Shown in pieces: positions 25,387-34,399 of a stretch of DNA of 64,000 nt (the stretch's first letter is position 1; each line of letters begins with the position of its first letter). A model generated the notes under the pieces. It was not told where the DNA came from. It saw nothing but the letters and a program-made list of their open reading frames with translations, and searched no databases. The translations under genes and the position numbers were made by a program. This DNA is from Desemzia sp. RIT 804 (GTDB lineage Bacteria > Bacillota > Bacilli > Lactobacillales > Carnobacteriaceae): contig NZ_JAFEMV010000002.1 in the NCBI RefSeq assembly GCF_016892605.1, positions 496,001-560,000 on the forward strand, in the 5' to 3' direction.

Positions 25387-26559
25387 ATGGATGTAAGAAA
25401 AAAAGCCTTAGAAAAACACTATGAATGGAACGGAAAAATCGAAGTGATCAGTCGATCTAAAATCACAAGTCGCGAAGATTTAGCTTTAGCCTATACTCCT
25501 GGGGTTGCTGAAGCGTGTTTAGCTATTGAAAAAGACCCTGATAAAGCTTATCAGCTCACACGGAAAAACAATTTAGTAGGTGTCATTACTAATGGGACAG
25601 CTGTACTGGGCTTAGGCAATATCGGACCAAGTGCTGCTATGCCGGTAATGGAAGGGAAATGTGTTTTGTTCAAAGAATTTGCTGATGTGGACGCTTTTCC
25701 TATTTGTATAGAAGCAACTGATGTAGACACCGTTGTCCAGACTATTGAACAAATAGCCGGTAGTTTTGGCGGCATCAATTTAGAGGATATTGCTGCGCCC
25801 GAATGTTTTGAAATCGAGCGTCGTCTTAAAGAATCTTTAGATATACCTGTATTTCATGACGATCAGCATGGAACTGCTGTTGTGGTAGTGGCTGGGTTGA
25901 TCAATGCTTTGAAATTAGTCGACAAATCTTTTGCAGACATTAAAGTAGTCGTAAACGGAGCAGGATCTGCTGGAATCGCTGTTGCTAAACATTTGATCAG
26001 TTTTGGAGTGAAAGACTTGATCCTGGCAGATAAAAAAGGCATTCTTTCTTCAATCTCTTCTGACTTGAACAGTGAACAACAAAAAATGTTAGCAGACACT
26101 AATTTGGAGGACATCCAAGGGGATCTTGCAAAAGCATTAGAAGGAGCCGATGTATTTATTGGTGTCTCCGCTCCTAACCTGTTAAATCCTGAGATGGTCA
26201 AAAAAATGAACCCTGAAGCCATTGTGTTTGCGATGGCAAATCCTACACCTGAGATCATGCCTGATAAAGCTATTGAGGCTGGTGTAGCAGTTATTGGTAC
26301 AGGACGTAGCGATTTTCCAAACCAAGTGAATAATGTGTTGGCATTTCCTGGTATCTTTAAAGGAGCTTTAGCTGTAAGAGCCAGCGATATCAACGAAGAA
26401 ATGAAGATAGCGGCTTCCGTTGCAATTGCTGGATTGATTGATCCAACAGAATTGACACCTGATTACATTATCCCAGATGCATTAGATAAAAGAGTAGCTG
26501 ATGCCGTAGCTACAGCTGTAAAAAAAGCTGCTGTCGAAACTGGTGTTGCTAGAGTTTAG
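25387..26559 (+). CDS. NAD(P)-dependent malic enzyme
   Basis: 390-residue short bacterial malic enzyme, which oxidatively decarboxylates malate to pyruvate (related proteins act on oxaloacetate). Conserved stretches are LAYTPGVAEACL, VTNGTAVLGLGNIG, the metal-site FHDDQHGTA and the Rossmann VVNGAGSAGIA. Also present are FAMANPTPEIMP and GRSDFPNQVNN. A longer frame begins at 25321 but the GAGGTGA site 6 bases before the ATG at 25387 sets the start. It overlaps the end region of the dehydrogenase operonically (10-base gap). Together they could convert malate to pyruvate when preferred sugars are absent. Confidence 0.92.
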   Translation: MDVRKKALEKHYEWNGKIEVISRSKITSREDLALAYTPGVAEACLAIEKDPDKAYQLTRKNNLVGVITNGTAVLGLGNIGPSAAMPVMEGKCVLFKEFADVDAFPICIEATDVDTVVQTIEQIAGSFGGINLEDIAAPECFEIERRLKESLDIPVFHDDQHGTAVVVVAGLINALKLVDKSFADIKVVVNGAGSAGIAVAKHLISFGVKDLILADKKGILSSISSDLNSEQQKMLADTNLEDIQGDLAKALEGADVFIGVSAPNLLNPEMVKKMNPEAIVFAMANPTPEIMPDKAIEAGVAVIGTGRSDFPNQVNNVLAFPGIFKGALAVRASDINEEMKIAASVAIAGLIDPTELTPDYIIPDALDKRVADAVATAVKKAAVETGVARV

Positions 26560-26579
26560 CAACTTCTCCACAATAAAAT

Positions 26580-26612
26580 AGGGCTGTCTCAAAAAGAGGT
26601 AGTCCTTTTTTC
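26580..26612 (+). terminator. Terminator of the malic enzyme unit
   Basis: Imperfect stem AGGGCTGTCTC/GAGGTAGTCCT followed by TTTTTT. Confidence 0.6.
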
Positions 26613-26696
26613 GTCTTATAGTGTCTATCTCGATGTGGAAAAAACGACAAATGGCTCTTATACTTGGCGAAAAGCAGCTTTCTTGACTAGCGAAAA

Positions 26697-26752
26697 AGAA
26701 ACTGCCTAAAAACCAGCTCTTATTGCTCGGTTTTTGGGGCAGCTTCTTTTTT
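26697..26752. terminator. Terminator-like inverted repeat before the VOC gene
   Basis: AGAAACTGCCTAAAAACC paired with GGTTTTTGGGGCAGCTTCT, with T-runs on both strands. It can serve the minus-strand VOC gene and back up the malic enzyme terminator. Confidence 0.65.
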
Positions 26753-26774
26753 AACTAGCTAGAAGTATCAGGAC

Positions 26775-27128
26775 TTATCTTTTCTCCACCACTACAAAGT
26801 ACTGATTTTCATTATCTGCAAAGTTAAATCCTTTTCCAGATGATGTAGTCACCATTTCACCTACCGTTATACCTTTTTGAGTAAATGTATCGTACAACTC
26901 TTCAACATTTAGAGTATAAAACATCAAAGAAGGTGTGGTCAAGGTGAGTTCAGGTTCTAATTCTGAAATAATTTTTTTGTCATGTAGTATAAAACTGGTT
27001 TGTGCGTCCATAGTAGGAACGATTTCTATCCATCTAATCCCATTTTCAGTTTGGTCTTCCACAACAGAGAAACCAACTTTTTGTGTCCAAAAATTCTTAG
27101 CTTCTTCCTGATTATCTACATATAACAT
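26775..27128 (-). CDS. VOC (glyoxalase/bleomycin resistance) family protein
   Basis: 117-residue single VOC domain made of two beta-alpha-beta-beta-beta units: LYVDNQEEAKNFWTQKVGF opens the first, and LYDTFTQKGITVGEM with FNFADNENQYFVV closes the second. Metal-ligand positions are not obvious. The family includes glyoxalases, dioxygenases and antibiotic-binding proteins; no substrate can be assigned. AGGGAA precedes the ATG. Stand-alone gene. Confidence 0.8.
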   Translation of the reverse strand: MLYVDNQEEAKNFWTQKVGFSVVEDQTENGIRWIEIVPTMDAQTSFILHDKKIISELEPELTLTTPSLMFYTLNVEELYDTFTQKGITVGEMVTTSSGKGFNFADNENQYFVVVEKR

Positions 27129-27216
27129 AATTTTCCCTACTTACTGAATCATGCTATACTCCTTTCTCTTCTGCTCACTATATGAAGAGTCAGAATCTTT
27201 CAAGAGACCGATTTTC

Positions 27217-28365
27217 TTAAGACATACCTGGTTTCAACACTACTTTGATATTGTTGTCAGCTTTCTTATCAAATAAATCATACGCTTCTGCAGCTTTTTC
27301 AAGAGGCATCGTGTGCGTAATGATATCTGTGGGATCGAATTCTTCCCTTTCGATCATATCGTATATAGTAGGCATTAAGTGAATAACAGGTGCTTGCCCC
27401 ATTTTGATGTCTACGTTACGAGTAAAGAAATCTTGGAATGGGAAATTGGTAGCAGGCGTCATATATACTCCGGTCACCATTAGCGTGCCAAATTTTTTCA
27501 CGCATTCACTAGCCGTTTGTATAGGGGAATAAGAACCGCTTTGCATGGTCACAAATTCTTTGGCTTTTTCTTTAATCGGTGTTACGCCGTCCATCCCTAC
27601 ACAATCAATAACGATCTCAGCTCCACCTTTGGTCATCTCATACAATTCATTCCCAACTTCAGAAACATTTGAGAAGTTTACAATTTCTACACCATTCATT
27701 TTCTTAGCGTGTTGCAAGCGATGGTCAACATTATCCACTGCAATAACCCGTTTAGCGCCTTTCATTTTGGCAAATTTTTGTACAAATAACCCTACTGGAC
27801 CAGAACCTAATACGATAACTGTATCGCCTTGTTTCATGCCACTGTGTTCCACACTCCAATAAGCAGTTGGCAGAACATCGGATAAAAACAACACTTTTTC
27901 ATCAGGCAAATTGCTTTCAGGAACCACAAACGAAGTAAAATCTGCAAAAGGTACTCGCAAGTATTCCGCTTGTCCCCCAGGATAATTCCCGTTCATTTTT
28001 CCAAAGCCGAATAATCCCCCATTATCAAACGTCGGATTAGGATTGGAATTGTCACACTGGCTTTCCATATGATGAGAGCAAAAATGACATTCTCCACAGC
28101 CAATGTTAAAAGGAATTACTACCCGATCACCTTTTTTAACTTTTGTTACGGCTGAGCCAACTTCTTCTACGATTCCCATTGGTTCATGTCCTACAACGTA
28201 GTCTTCTTCCATAACCGGCTTTCCATTATGATACAAATGCAAATCTGATCCACATATAGCTGTTGCTGTGATTCGAATAACCATATCTGTCGGCTCTTGA
28301 ATCGTTGGATCCGGAACGGTTTTCACTTCCATTTTTTCATTTCCTTGCCATGTTACTGCACGCAT
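27217..28365 (-). CDS. Zinc-dependent alcohol dehydrogenase (MDR family)
   Basis: 382-residue medium-chain dehydrogenase. Catalytic zinc motif CGSDLHLYH near residue 38 and GHEPMGIVEEVG; structural zinc cysteines in IGCGECHFCSHHMESQCDN; nucleotide fold VIVLGSGPVGLFVQKFAK. The length and the insertion before the C-terminal part resemble the FdhA-like or glutathione-independent formaldehyde dehydrogenase branch, though the true substrate is unknown. AGAGGAGAG precedes the ATG. Single gene. Confidence 0.87.
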   Translation of the reverse strand: MRAVTWQGNEKMEVKTVPDPTIQEPTDMVIRITATAICGSDLHLYHNGKPVMEEDYVVGHEPMGIVEEVGSAVTKVKKGDRVVIPFNIGCGECHFCSHHMESQCDNSNPNPTFDNGGLFGFGKMNGNYPGGQAEYLRVPFADFTSFVVPESNLPDEKVLFLSDVLPTAYWSVEHSGMKQGDTVIVLGSGPVGLFVQKFAKMKGAKRVIAVDNVDHRLQHAKKMNGVEIVNFSNVSEVGNELYEMTKGGAEIVIDCVGMDGVTPIKEKAKEFVTMQSGSYSPIQTASECVKKFGTLMVTGVYMTPATNFPFQDFFTRNVDIKMGQAPVIHLMPTIYDMIEREEFDPTDIITHTMPLEKAAEAYDLFDKKADNNIKVVLKPGMS

Positions 28366-28484
28366 AATATCTCTCCTCTTTTGATTTAAGGTGATTGATT
28401 AAGCTCCATATGTAAGCAGTTTAACATCTTTTTTATCTAGAATAAAAAGTTACGGCTTTACGGAAATACTTTTTAAAAGTTTCC

Positions 28485-28685
28485 TTATTTTTTACGTTCA
28501 TTTTCCAACTGTGTTAAATGGTTTTTACGCATAATTGGAAGTAATATCGCAATAAGTACAGCTGTAAAAGGAACTCCTCCTTCTGAAAATAACCATTCAA
28601 CCACTGATACAGGTACATATACTGCATAAATAAAAATCATCAAACCTATGTAAACCTTACGCCATTTCTTTTCTGATGTAGACAT
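28485..28685 (-). CDS. Small membrane protein, unknown function
   Basis: 66 residues with a basic N-terminus, two predicted membrane segments (VYIGLMIFIYAVYVPVSVV and VPFTAVLIAILLPIM) and a charged tail. A strong AGAGGAG site precedes the ATG, which supports that it is real. No family recognised. Confidence 0.6.
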   Translation of the reverse strand: MSTSEKKWRKVYIGLMIFIYAVYVPVSVVEWLFSEGGVPFTAVLIAILLPIMRKNHLTQLENERKK

Positions 28686-28798
28686 ATTTCTTTCTCCTCT
28701 CTTTAAGTATCTCTCTAAAAAATATCATATTTTATGTAAATTCCCTAATGGATAGAGCTAGAGTTTTTAAAAATATTTCCAGATGTATTCAAGCTTTA

Positions 28799-28827
28799 AA
28801 TCGTGCTACACTGGGTGTACATATTAT
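28799..28827 (+). promoter_or_regulatory. Extended -10 promoter with TGTACA palindrome
   Basis: GTGCTACACT (extended -10) is followed by TGTACATATTATTTGTACA, an inverted repeat with 6-base arms. A very similar block, GTGCTACACT then TGTACATA, lies at 53671-53694. Shared regulation is possible. The -35 is weak. Confidence 0.45.
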
Positions 28828-28875
28828 TTGTACAACAGCTGAGCCTCGCAGCTCGACTACGAAAGGATGAAAACC

Positions 28876-29697
28876 ATGGAATATGTAGAACAATCCATTT
28901 ATTACCATAATGATCAAGAGCAATCTACAGAAAATCTCACTCCATTTGAACAGTTAAGTGCTAAAAATGTTTATGAAGTCATTCGGGTCAAAGAAGGAAT
29001 CCCACTTTTTCTAGAAGATCATTTACATCGCTTTCGGGCTTCTGCTTTGTCAGTCGGGATACCTTTGGTGGACTCAGATCAAGAGCTGACTGCGCGTTTA
29101 TACCAATTAGTTATCAAAAATGAAGTCTTCAATCAAAACATCAAATTGATCTTAAATAAAGAAGTAGGTTTATTGTCTTTTTTCACAAAAAGTCCTTACC
29201 CTCCAGAATCGTATTACCAAACAGGTATGAAAACAACTCTATTAAAATTGGAAAGACAAGATCCTAACATCAAAATACAGCGGGAAGAGTACCAAAGAAC
29301 GGTGCTCGCAGAACGCGAAAAAACTGGTGCTTATGAAGTTTTATTGGTGGACCAGAACGATAACGTCACTGAAGGCAGCCGTTCGAATTTGTTTATCGTT
29401 AAAGGCGGTAAATTACATACATCTCCAGCAAACTCGGTTCTCTTGGGTATTGTCCGTTCAAAAGTAGTGTCTATTTGTCAGGAAAAAGAGCTTGAGATCA
29501 TTGAGCAGAATATCCCTGTCGCAGAATTAAACTCTATTGAGGGAGCTTTTATCTCAGGAACCGGCAATGATATACTCCCGATTGCTTCTATTGATGATAC
29601 GGTACTAAATTCAACCAACAACCCCATTATTCAGACTATAATGGAAGAATACAAACGATTAACAGAAAACTATATAGCAAATAAAAAAAATTACTGA
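28876..29697 (+). CDS. Class IV aminotransferase (PLP), D-amino acid/branched-chain/ADC-lyase type
   Basis: 273-residue fold-type IV PLP enzyme. Recognisable elements are FEQLSAKNVYEVIRVKEG near the start, LEDHLHRFRASA, the presumed PLP lysine in PNIKIQREEY, and the PLP-phosphate-binding TEGSRSNLFIV. FISGTGNDILPI occurs near the end. The family includes BCAT, D-amino acid transaminase and aminodeoxychorismate lyase, and no pab or ilv gene is nearby to decide. An ATG at 28867 touches the AAAGGA site, so the ATG at 28876, eight bases after it, is preferred. Confidence 0.85.
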   Translation: MEYVEQSIYYHNDQEQSTENLTPFEQLSAKNVYEVIRVKEGIPLFLEDHLHRFRASALSVGIPLVDSDQELTARLYQLVIKNEVFNQNIKLILNKEVGLLSFFTKSPYPPESYYQTGMKTTLLKLERQDPNIKIQREEYQRTVLAEREKTGAYEVLLVDQNDNVTEGSRSNLFIVKGGKLHTSPANSVLLGIVRSKVVSICQEKELEIIEQNIPVAELNSIEGAFISGTGNDILPIASIDDTVLNSTNNPIIQTIMEEYKRLTENYIANKKNY

Positions 29698-29705
29698 ATT
29701 TTATC

Positions 29706-29756
29706 AAAAAAGAAACACCAAAAGTTCGTATAAGGAACTTTTGGTGTTTCTTTTTT
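29706..29756. terminator. Bidirectional terminator
   Basis: Perfect 16-bp stem GAAACACCAAAAGTTC/GAACTTTTGGTGTTTC flanked by A- and T-runs, between the convergent aminotransferase and TIM-barrel genes. Confidence 0.9.
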
Positions 29757-29769
29757 GATTATTCCCTTT

Positions 29770-30519
29770 TTAACTGATTTTAACTATTTCCTTCTTCAAT
29801 GTTTCCGTAGGGTGTTCACCCAATGGATATTCGATAGCCACATTTACAGTAACTGGAACTCTCGTCAGAATCTCTTTAGTTGGAACATCTCCTTCTCCAT
29901 TCAACGTTGGAGACAACGTCAGCTTAGAAACATCTTTTAAATGAATGTAACTGATCTCTTCTTCTAATACTGTAAAACTTGCTAACGGGTCTTCATCTAC
30001 ATATAAACAATTCCCTGTATCAAACGTCACACTCACTGGTAAACTTTTCCCTTTCAACTCTTGAATAAAGCTATAGAAAGTATCTGCTTTAGCAAATGTA
30101 GGGTCTTGTCCATTTTCTAAGGTTAAGTTTTCGATTTCGTAAGTATCTAATAACTGGCGCAAAGACTCTATTTCTTCTAAAGGAACATCTGCGGCGTATC
30201 CAGCAGTAAACTTCACTTGTTTGGCTCCTAGTAATTGAGCCTCTTTAAAATATCCTTCTAATTGATTTAAAGGCAACAGCTTGTCTTCAAACAAAATTTC
30301 CGGAACAGCATAAAATAGTTCAATTCCCAACTCGGAAGCTTCTCGCTGAATAGTGGTAAAATCTTTCTCACTATGGATATACTCTCTTCGTACTTCAATT
30401 TTTGTAATGCCAGCAGCTTTGATCTCGTTAAAAAAATTTGCTTGGCTAGTTGCTTTATCTATTACCGCCTCATATGCCAGCATATTGACTGCTAATTGAC
30501 TGTTTTCGATTCGTTCCAT
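29770..30519 (-). CDS. Sugar phosphate isomerase/epimerase (xylose isomerase-like TIM barrel)
   Basis: 249-residue AP_endonuc_2 / xylose-isomerase-like TIM barrel: AAGITKIEVRREYIH, QVKFTAGYAA, LTLENGQDPTF, VTFDTGNCLYVDED and ISYIHLKDVSK supply the usual acidic and His metal ligands. Substrate unknown. It is convergent with the aminotransferase and divergent from the membrane protein/hydroxyacid dehydrogenase/TIM-barrel run starting at 30713, which ends with another protein of this fold, so all may belong to one sugar or polyol pathway (inference). Confidence 0.82.
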   Translation of the reverse strand: MERIENSQLAVNMLAYEAVIDKATSQANFFNEIKAAGITKIEVRREYIHSEKDFTTIQREASELGIELFYAVPEILFEDKLLPLNQLEGYFKEAQLLGAKQVKFTAGYAADVPLEEIESLRQLLDTYEIENLTLENGQDPTFAKADTFYSFIQELKGKSLPVSVTFDTGNCLYVDEDPLASFTVLEEEISYIHLKDVSKLTLSPTLNGEGDVPTKEILTRVPVTVNVAIEYPLGEHPTETLKKEIVKIS

Positions 30520-30712
30520 TTCTATCCCATACTTTCTCTGGTTTTTTATGATTTTCTACCCACTTGATTTATCGAAGTTCAAATGGTCTTTGCTATGCTC
30601 AAATGTAATCCGCTTACTTTATACGGCTTTGTTGCCTTGCTCCTAATTTTTTTTTGTGCTTTAATTATACTATACCGATTTTTTTCATTAAAGGAAAGAA
30701 TGGAGGAATCAA

Positions 30713-31354
30713 TTGAACCAACTTATAAAGCGTTATGGTCTGTTTTTAATTAGTGTGTGGATAATTGGTCTAGGTATCAGCATCATTACTCAAAGCAACT
30801 TGGGAACGACCGCTGTAACTAGTCTTCCTTTTGTACTAAGCGCTATTTTCCCTTTAAGTTTTGGCACGTTTACAATGCTGATGAACGTTTTGCTGGTCTT
30901 TTTGCAACTCGCGATATTAAAAAAAGACTTTCAAAAAAAACAATACTTACAATTTTTTGTCGGCCCTCTATTAGGTATTTCGATTGATTCAAATGGAATT
31001 ATGTTTAGTTTTTTACAAACTAGTCCTTATATAATAAAACTATTTTTTATTATAATCGGTTGTGTAATCTTAGCGTTTGGAATATTTTTGCAGCTCTCTT
31101 CCCAAACCATTTATAACCCTACCGAAGGAATCGTCAATACTTTAGCAGTAACGTTCCATAAACCTTTTGGAAATGTAAAACTGTTTTTCGACAACGGGTT
31201 GATCCTCTTTTCTGTCATCCTTTCTTTAGTTGTCTTAGGAAAACTCATAGGAATCCGAGAAGGAACGGTTTTATCTGCACTTCTGATTGGCCCCTTCACA
31301 AATTTTTTCAAGCAACATCTTGGTTCTTTTTTCAAATTAGCTCTAATTAAATAA
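30713..31354 (+). CDS. YczE/YyaS/YitT family integral membrane protein
   Basis: 213-residue protein with about five membrane helices. The opening GLFLISVWIIGLGISIITQ and the SNLGTTAVTSLPFVLS loop are typical of the YczE-like family, as is IYNPTEGIVNTLAVTF. Function is unknown; some members are thought to influence export or transport. TTG start with GGAGGA five bases upstream. First gene of a three-gene plus-strand run (20- and 10-base gaps to the next two). Confidence 0.8.
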   Translation: MNQLIKRYGLFLISVWIIGLGISIITQSNLGTTAVTSLPFVLSAIFPLSFGTFTMLMNVLLVFLQLAILKKDFQKKQYLQFFVGPLLGISIDSNGIMFSFLQTSPYIIKLFFIIIGCVILAFGIFLQLSSQTIYNPTEGIVNTLAVTFHKPFGNVKLFFDNGLILFSVILSLVVLGKLIGIREGTVLSALLIGPFTNFFKQHLGSFFKLALIK

Positions 31355-31374
31355 TTACAGTACGAGGAGGAAGA

Positions 31375-32376
31375 ATGATGCCAAAAGCTTTATATATCTT
31401 AAAAAAGGAGCTATTTGATACTGTTTATCCAATAGAAGTCCAAACCGAGATAGCAGAACATGTTGAAATCCTTCATCCGCCTTTGAACAATGAAACATGT
31501 TTTGAACATCCAGAATTGCTGCAAGAAGTAGAATTGATTTTTTCAGGATGGGGCGCTCCTGTTTTTGATGAATATTTCTTAGAACTAACTCCTAACCTAA
31601 AAGCAATTTTTTACGCGGCAGGAACCATGAAATCTCTTTTGACAGATGCCGTTTGGAAACGCAATATTACTGTCACTACTGCTAATATAGCCAATGCTAT
31701 TCCAGTTGCAGAATTTACATTAAGTCAGATTTTATTTGCTTTAAAAAATGGGTGGGAATTACGCGAACAAGTGAGACAAGATCGTACTTATCAATTTGGT
31801 GCCTTTACATTTGTGTTCGGTAATTATAATCGGAATATCGGGTTGATCTCATTAAGTCAAGTCGGTAGAAAAGTACTGGAATACTTAAAACCTTTTGACG
31901 TAAATGTGCTGGTTTATGATCCATTTGTATCAGATAAAGAAGCTGTTGAATTAAACATCACCAAAGTAAGCTTAGAAGAGCTGTTTAAAGAATCTGAGAT
32001 TGTATCTCTACATTCTCCTCTGCTTCCTGAAACAACAGGGATGATTACCGGAGAATTGCTGGAGACGATGAAATCACACGCTACTTTTATCAACACCGCA
32101 CGCGGAGCTATTGTTAAAGAAGAGGAGATGATCGCTGTTTTAAAAGAAAGAACGGATTTAACAGCTATTTTGGATGTCACTCATCCTGAGCCGCCTGAAG
32201 CTGATTCGCCTTTATACGACATGAAAAACGTTATTCTTACTCCACATATTGCCGGAAGCGCAGGAACAGAAATCGGGCGAATGGGAGCATATATGTTAAG
32301 CGAACTGAAGTTATATTTAGCGAATAAACGATTGAATTACCAAATTACCAAAGAAAAATATCAACACATGGCTTAG
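31375..32376 (+). CDS. D-isomer-specific 2-hydroxyacid dehydrogenase family protein
   Basis: 333 residues. The substrate domain and NAD domain order is normal, with catalytic Arg in FINTARGAIV, Glu in DVTHPEPPE and His in LTPHIAGS. The usual dinucleotide motif GxxGxGxxG reads GLISLSQVG: both central glycines are serine, so cofactor binding may be altered. Some divergent subfamilies tolerate such changes. The neighbours (membrane protein, sugar epimerase-like protein) suggest use of a sugar acid. GAGGAGG precedes the ATG pair. Confidence 0.84.
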   Translation: MMPKALYILKKELFDTVYPIEVQTEIAEHVEILHPPLNNETCFEHPELLQEVELIFSGWGAPVFDEYFLELTPNLKAIFYAAGTMKSLLTDAVWKRNITVTTANIANAIPVAEFTLSQILFALKNGWELREQVRQDRTYQFGAFTFVFGNYNRNIGLISLSQVGRKVLEYLKPFDVNVLVYDPFVSDKEAVELNITKVSLEELFKESEIVSLHSPLLPETTGMITGELLETMKSHATFINTARGAIVKEEEMIAVLKERTDLTAILDVTHPEPPEADSPLYDMKNVILTPHIAGSAGTEIGRMGAYMLSELKLYLANKRLNYQITKEKYQHMA

Positions 32377-32386
32377 GAGGAATTAA

Positions 32387-33139
32387 ATGAAAACAGGATT
32401 GTGTTCCGTTACATTTCGTGACCGTTCTATAGAAGAAGTGGTCCAACTAGCAAAACAAGCTCAACTTGACGCTATTGAATGGGAAGGAAAAGTTCACGTC
32501 CCGCATGAAGATCTTGAAGCTGCTAAAAAAGCCGCAAGTTTGACTGAAGAAGCTGGATTAGTTGTTTCTTCTTATGGTTCTTATTACATAGCTGGATCGA
32601 CTGAGCCCTTTCAAGGAGTATTGAGAACTGCTCAAGAACTGAACACAAATATGATTCGTATCTGGGCAGGTGATACTGCTTCTAAAGATGTGGATGAAGC
32701 AAAATTTGATATGATCGTTCGTGATGTTAAATTAAACGCTCATTTGGCACAAAACCTTGGCATTACTCTTAGTTTTGAATACCACAGCAATACATTAACA
32801 GACACTCCTGAAAGTGCCGTCAGACTTTTAGAAGCGATCAATGAGCCGAATGTCAAATTGTACTGGCAACCATCCGAAAGCTTAACTTTTGGACAGCGTA
32901 TTGCTAGTCTACCATTATTAAAAATTTGGTTGACCAATGTCCATGTTTTTCATTGGAAAGATTATCGTACTCGCTATACATTAGAGGATGGCTCAGCAGA
33001 ATGGATACAATACTTTGAACAATTCTCTCCTTCTTCATTACCTGAGCAATTTGCTTTACTAGAATTTGTAAAAAACGACTCGCCAGAACAAATGAAAAAG
33101 GACGCAGAAGTCCTTAAACAATTAGTTCATCACTTGTAG
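32387..33139 (+). CDS. Sugar phosphate isomerase/epimerase family protein
   Basis: 250-residue xylose-isomerase-like TIM barrel: LCSVTFRDRSIEEVV, LDAIEWEGKVHVPH, MIRIWAGD, LSFEYHSNTLTD, VKLYWQPSES and VHVFHWKDYR carry the likely metal-binding Glu, His and Asp. It is distinct from the TIM-barrel protein at 29770. AGGAGG precedes the ATG, 10 bases after the dehydrogenase, so the two are co-transcribed. Substrate unknown. Confidence 0.83.
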   Translation: MKTGLCSVTFRDRSIEEVVQLAKQAQLDAIEWEGKVHVPHEDLEAAKKAASLTEEAGLVVSSYGSYYIAGSTEPFQGVLRTAQELNTNMIRIWAGDTASKDVDEAKFDMIVRDVKLNAHLAQNLGITLSFEYHSNTLTDTPESAVRLLEAINEPNVKLYWQPSESLTFGQRIASLPLLKIWLTNVHVFHWKDYRTRYTLEDGSAEWIQYFEQFSPSSLPEQFALLEFVKNDSPEQMKKDAEVLKQLVHHL

Positions 33140-33236
33140 TATTGTTCTAATATTTAACAGCATTTATTATCTGTTTGGGAACAAAGTATTGGTTAGAAAC
33201 TTGGTTTCGAGCAACTAATCAAAATAAGCATAATAC

Positions 33237-33286
33237 AAAAAACCATTTCTATTAATGAATCATTCATTAATAGAAATGGTTTTTTA
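33237..33286. terminator. Bidirectional terminator
   Basis: Perfect 22-bp stem from 33237-33258 to 33264-33285 with a 5-base loop. A- and T-runs form the stem base. It serves the plus-strand TIM-barrel unit and the minus-strand GNAT gene. Confidence 0.9.
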
Positions 33287-33321
33287 TTGTATTGTGCTTG
33301 AAAAAGAAACATAACGCTGGC

Positions 33322-33780
33322 TTATTCCTGTAACTGTTGCGATAACCGAATCATATCTCTGCATTGAATCCCATTTTCAAAAATAGCTTCGGAATAATTC
33401 TGAAGGAAAAAGTCTTTTTTTACGCCCTCTATTCTAAATCCGCATTTTTGATAGAAGGCTAATTGTCCAATGCTAGAATTTCCTGTACCAACTTCTATTA
33501 CTTTGTATCCTTTTGTTGTTGCACGTTTGATGGCATTCATTACCAACTGTTTCCCTAGCCCTTTGCCAGCATAAATTTCTCCTATAGCAATGTTAATCAA
33601 CTCTATTGTATCTGGCTTTATCTCTACTAAAATATAGACACCGATTACCTGATTGTCCAACTCAGCTACATAACACTCGCCTCTGCTCAAGTATGCTTCC
33701 ACTATCCTTTGAGAAGGGTCAGCTGATAACAATAGTTCCATTGGCGGCTCTTCATGTAATGCTAATTTACGAATGTCCAC
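33322..33780 (-). CDS. GNAT family N-acetyltransferase
   Basis: 152 residues, with the acetyl-CoA binding motif IGEIYAGKGLGKQLVMNA and the C-terminal LAFYQKCGFRIEGV strand-helix typical of GNAT. The substrate is not predictable. GTG start after AGGGAA. It ends a probable transcript running from the LevR-like regulator through EIIB, though gaps of 25 and 96 bases leave this open. Confidence 0.82.
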   Translation of the reverse strand: MDIRKLALHEEPPMELLLSADPSQRIVEAYLSRGECYVAELDNQVIGVYILVEIKPDTIELINIAIGEIYAGKGLGKQLVMNAIKRATTKGYKVIEVGTGNSSIGQLAFYQKCGFRIEGVKKDFFLQNYSEAIFENGIQCRDMIRLSQQLQE

Positions 33781-33805
33781 ATTTATTCCCTACTTTAGTT
33801 TTAAG

Positions 33806-34303
33806 TTACAATAATCCTTCTTTTTTCAATAAGTTCATCATGTTTACTTTACTATCTGAGGCTACTTTGCGAATTTCCAATTCAATTCCTTTTTCATTTA
33901 AATACTTAAAGGCTTCAACGTCTTTTTGATCAACTGCCACAGCATTTGTGATCATTTTTTTACCTGCTGAATAACTCATTCCGCCTATATTGACCGATTG
34001 GATATCAGCTTTATTCTTCACGACTCTCACTACATCTTCTGGACTGGTAAACAGCAGCATCGCTTTAAAGCTATTAAATCTAGGGTCATGTGTAATTTCT
34101 ATCATTTTTCGGACAGTTATCACGCTTGCTTTTACTCCAGGCGGTACAGCTTGTTTTAGTAACGCCTTGCGCAATTCATCTTTAGCTACATTATCGCTGA
34201 CTACTAAAATGCGGTTGGCTTTTGTTGTTTTAGTCCAAACAGTAGCTACTTGACCATGAATCAAGCGGTCATCAATTCGGACTAAACGAATTTCCATACT
34301 CAT
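33806..34303 (-). CDS. PTS mannose/sorbose-family EIIB component
   Basis: 165-residue cytoplasmic EIIB of the mannose class, which passes phosphate from EIIA to sugar. The phosphorylated His16 lies in RIDDRLIHGQVATVW; NADIQSVNIGGM-like KADIQSVNIGGMSYSAGK and VAVDQKDVEAFKYL follow. No EIIA, EIIC or EIID of this family is in the window, so it is an orphan component here. It lies directly after the LevR-type activator, which itself has EIIA- and EIIB-like domains, and could serve as its phosphorylation partner (inference). Confidence 0.88.
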   Translation of the reverse strand: MSMEIRLVRIDDRLIHGQVATVWTKTTKANRILVVSDNVAKDELRKALLKQAVPPGVKASVITVRKMIEITHDPRFNSFKAMLLFTSPEDVVRVVKNKADIQSVNIGGMSYSAGKKMITNAVAVDQKDVEAFKYLNEKGIELEIRKVASDSKVNMMNLLKKEGLL

Positions 34304-34399
34304 AGTAAGTTGTCTCTCCCTCTGCTTTTCAATAAAATTTCTGAAGCAATGATGTCAAACAAAATTCAGTTTACATTCAAATGAAGTATACTGAGGCTT

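Noticed and set aside
34304..34399. Sigma-54 promoter in front of the EIIB gene
   Set aside because: No TGGCAC-N5-TTGC arrangement is present; a TTGACA sequence resembling a sigma-A -35 is seen instead.
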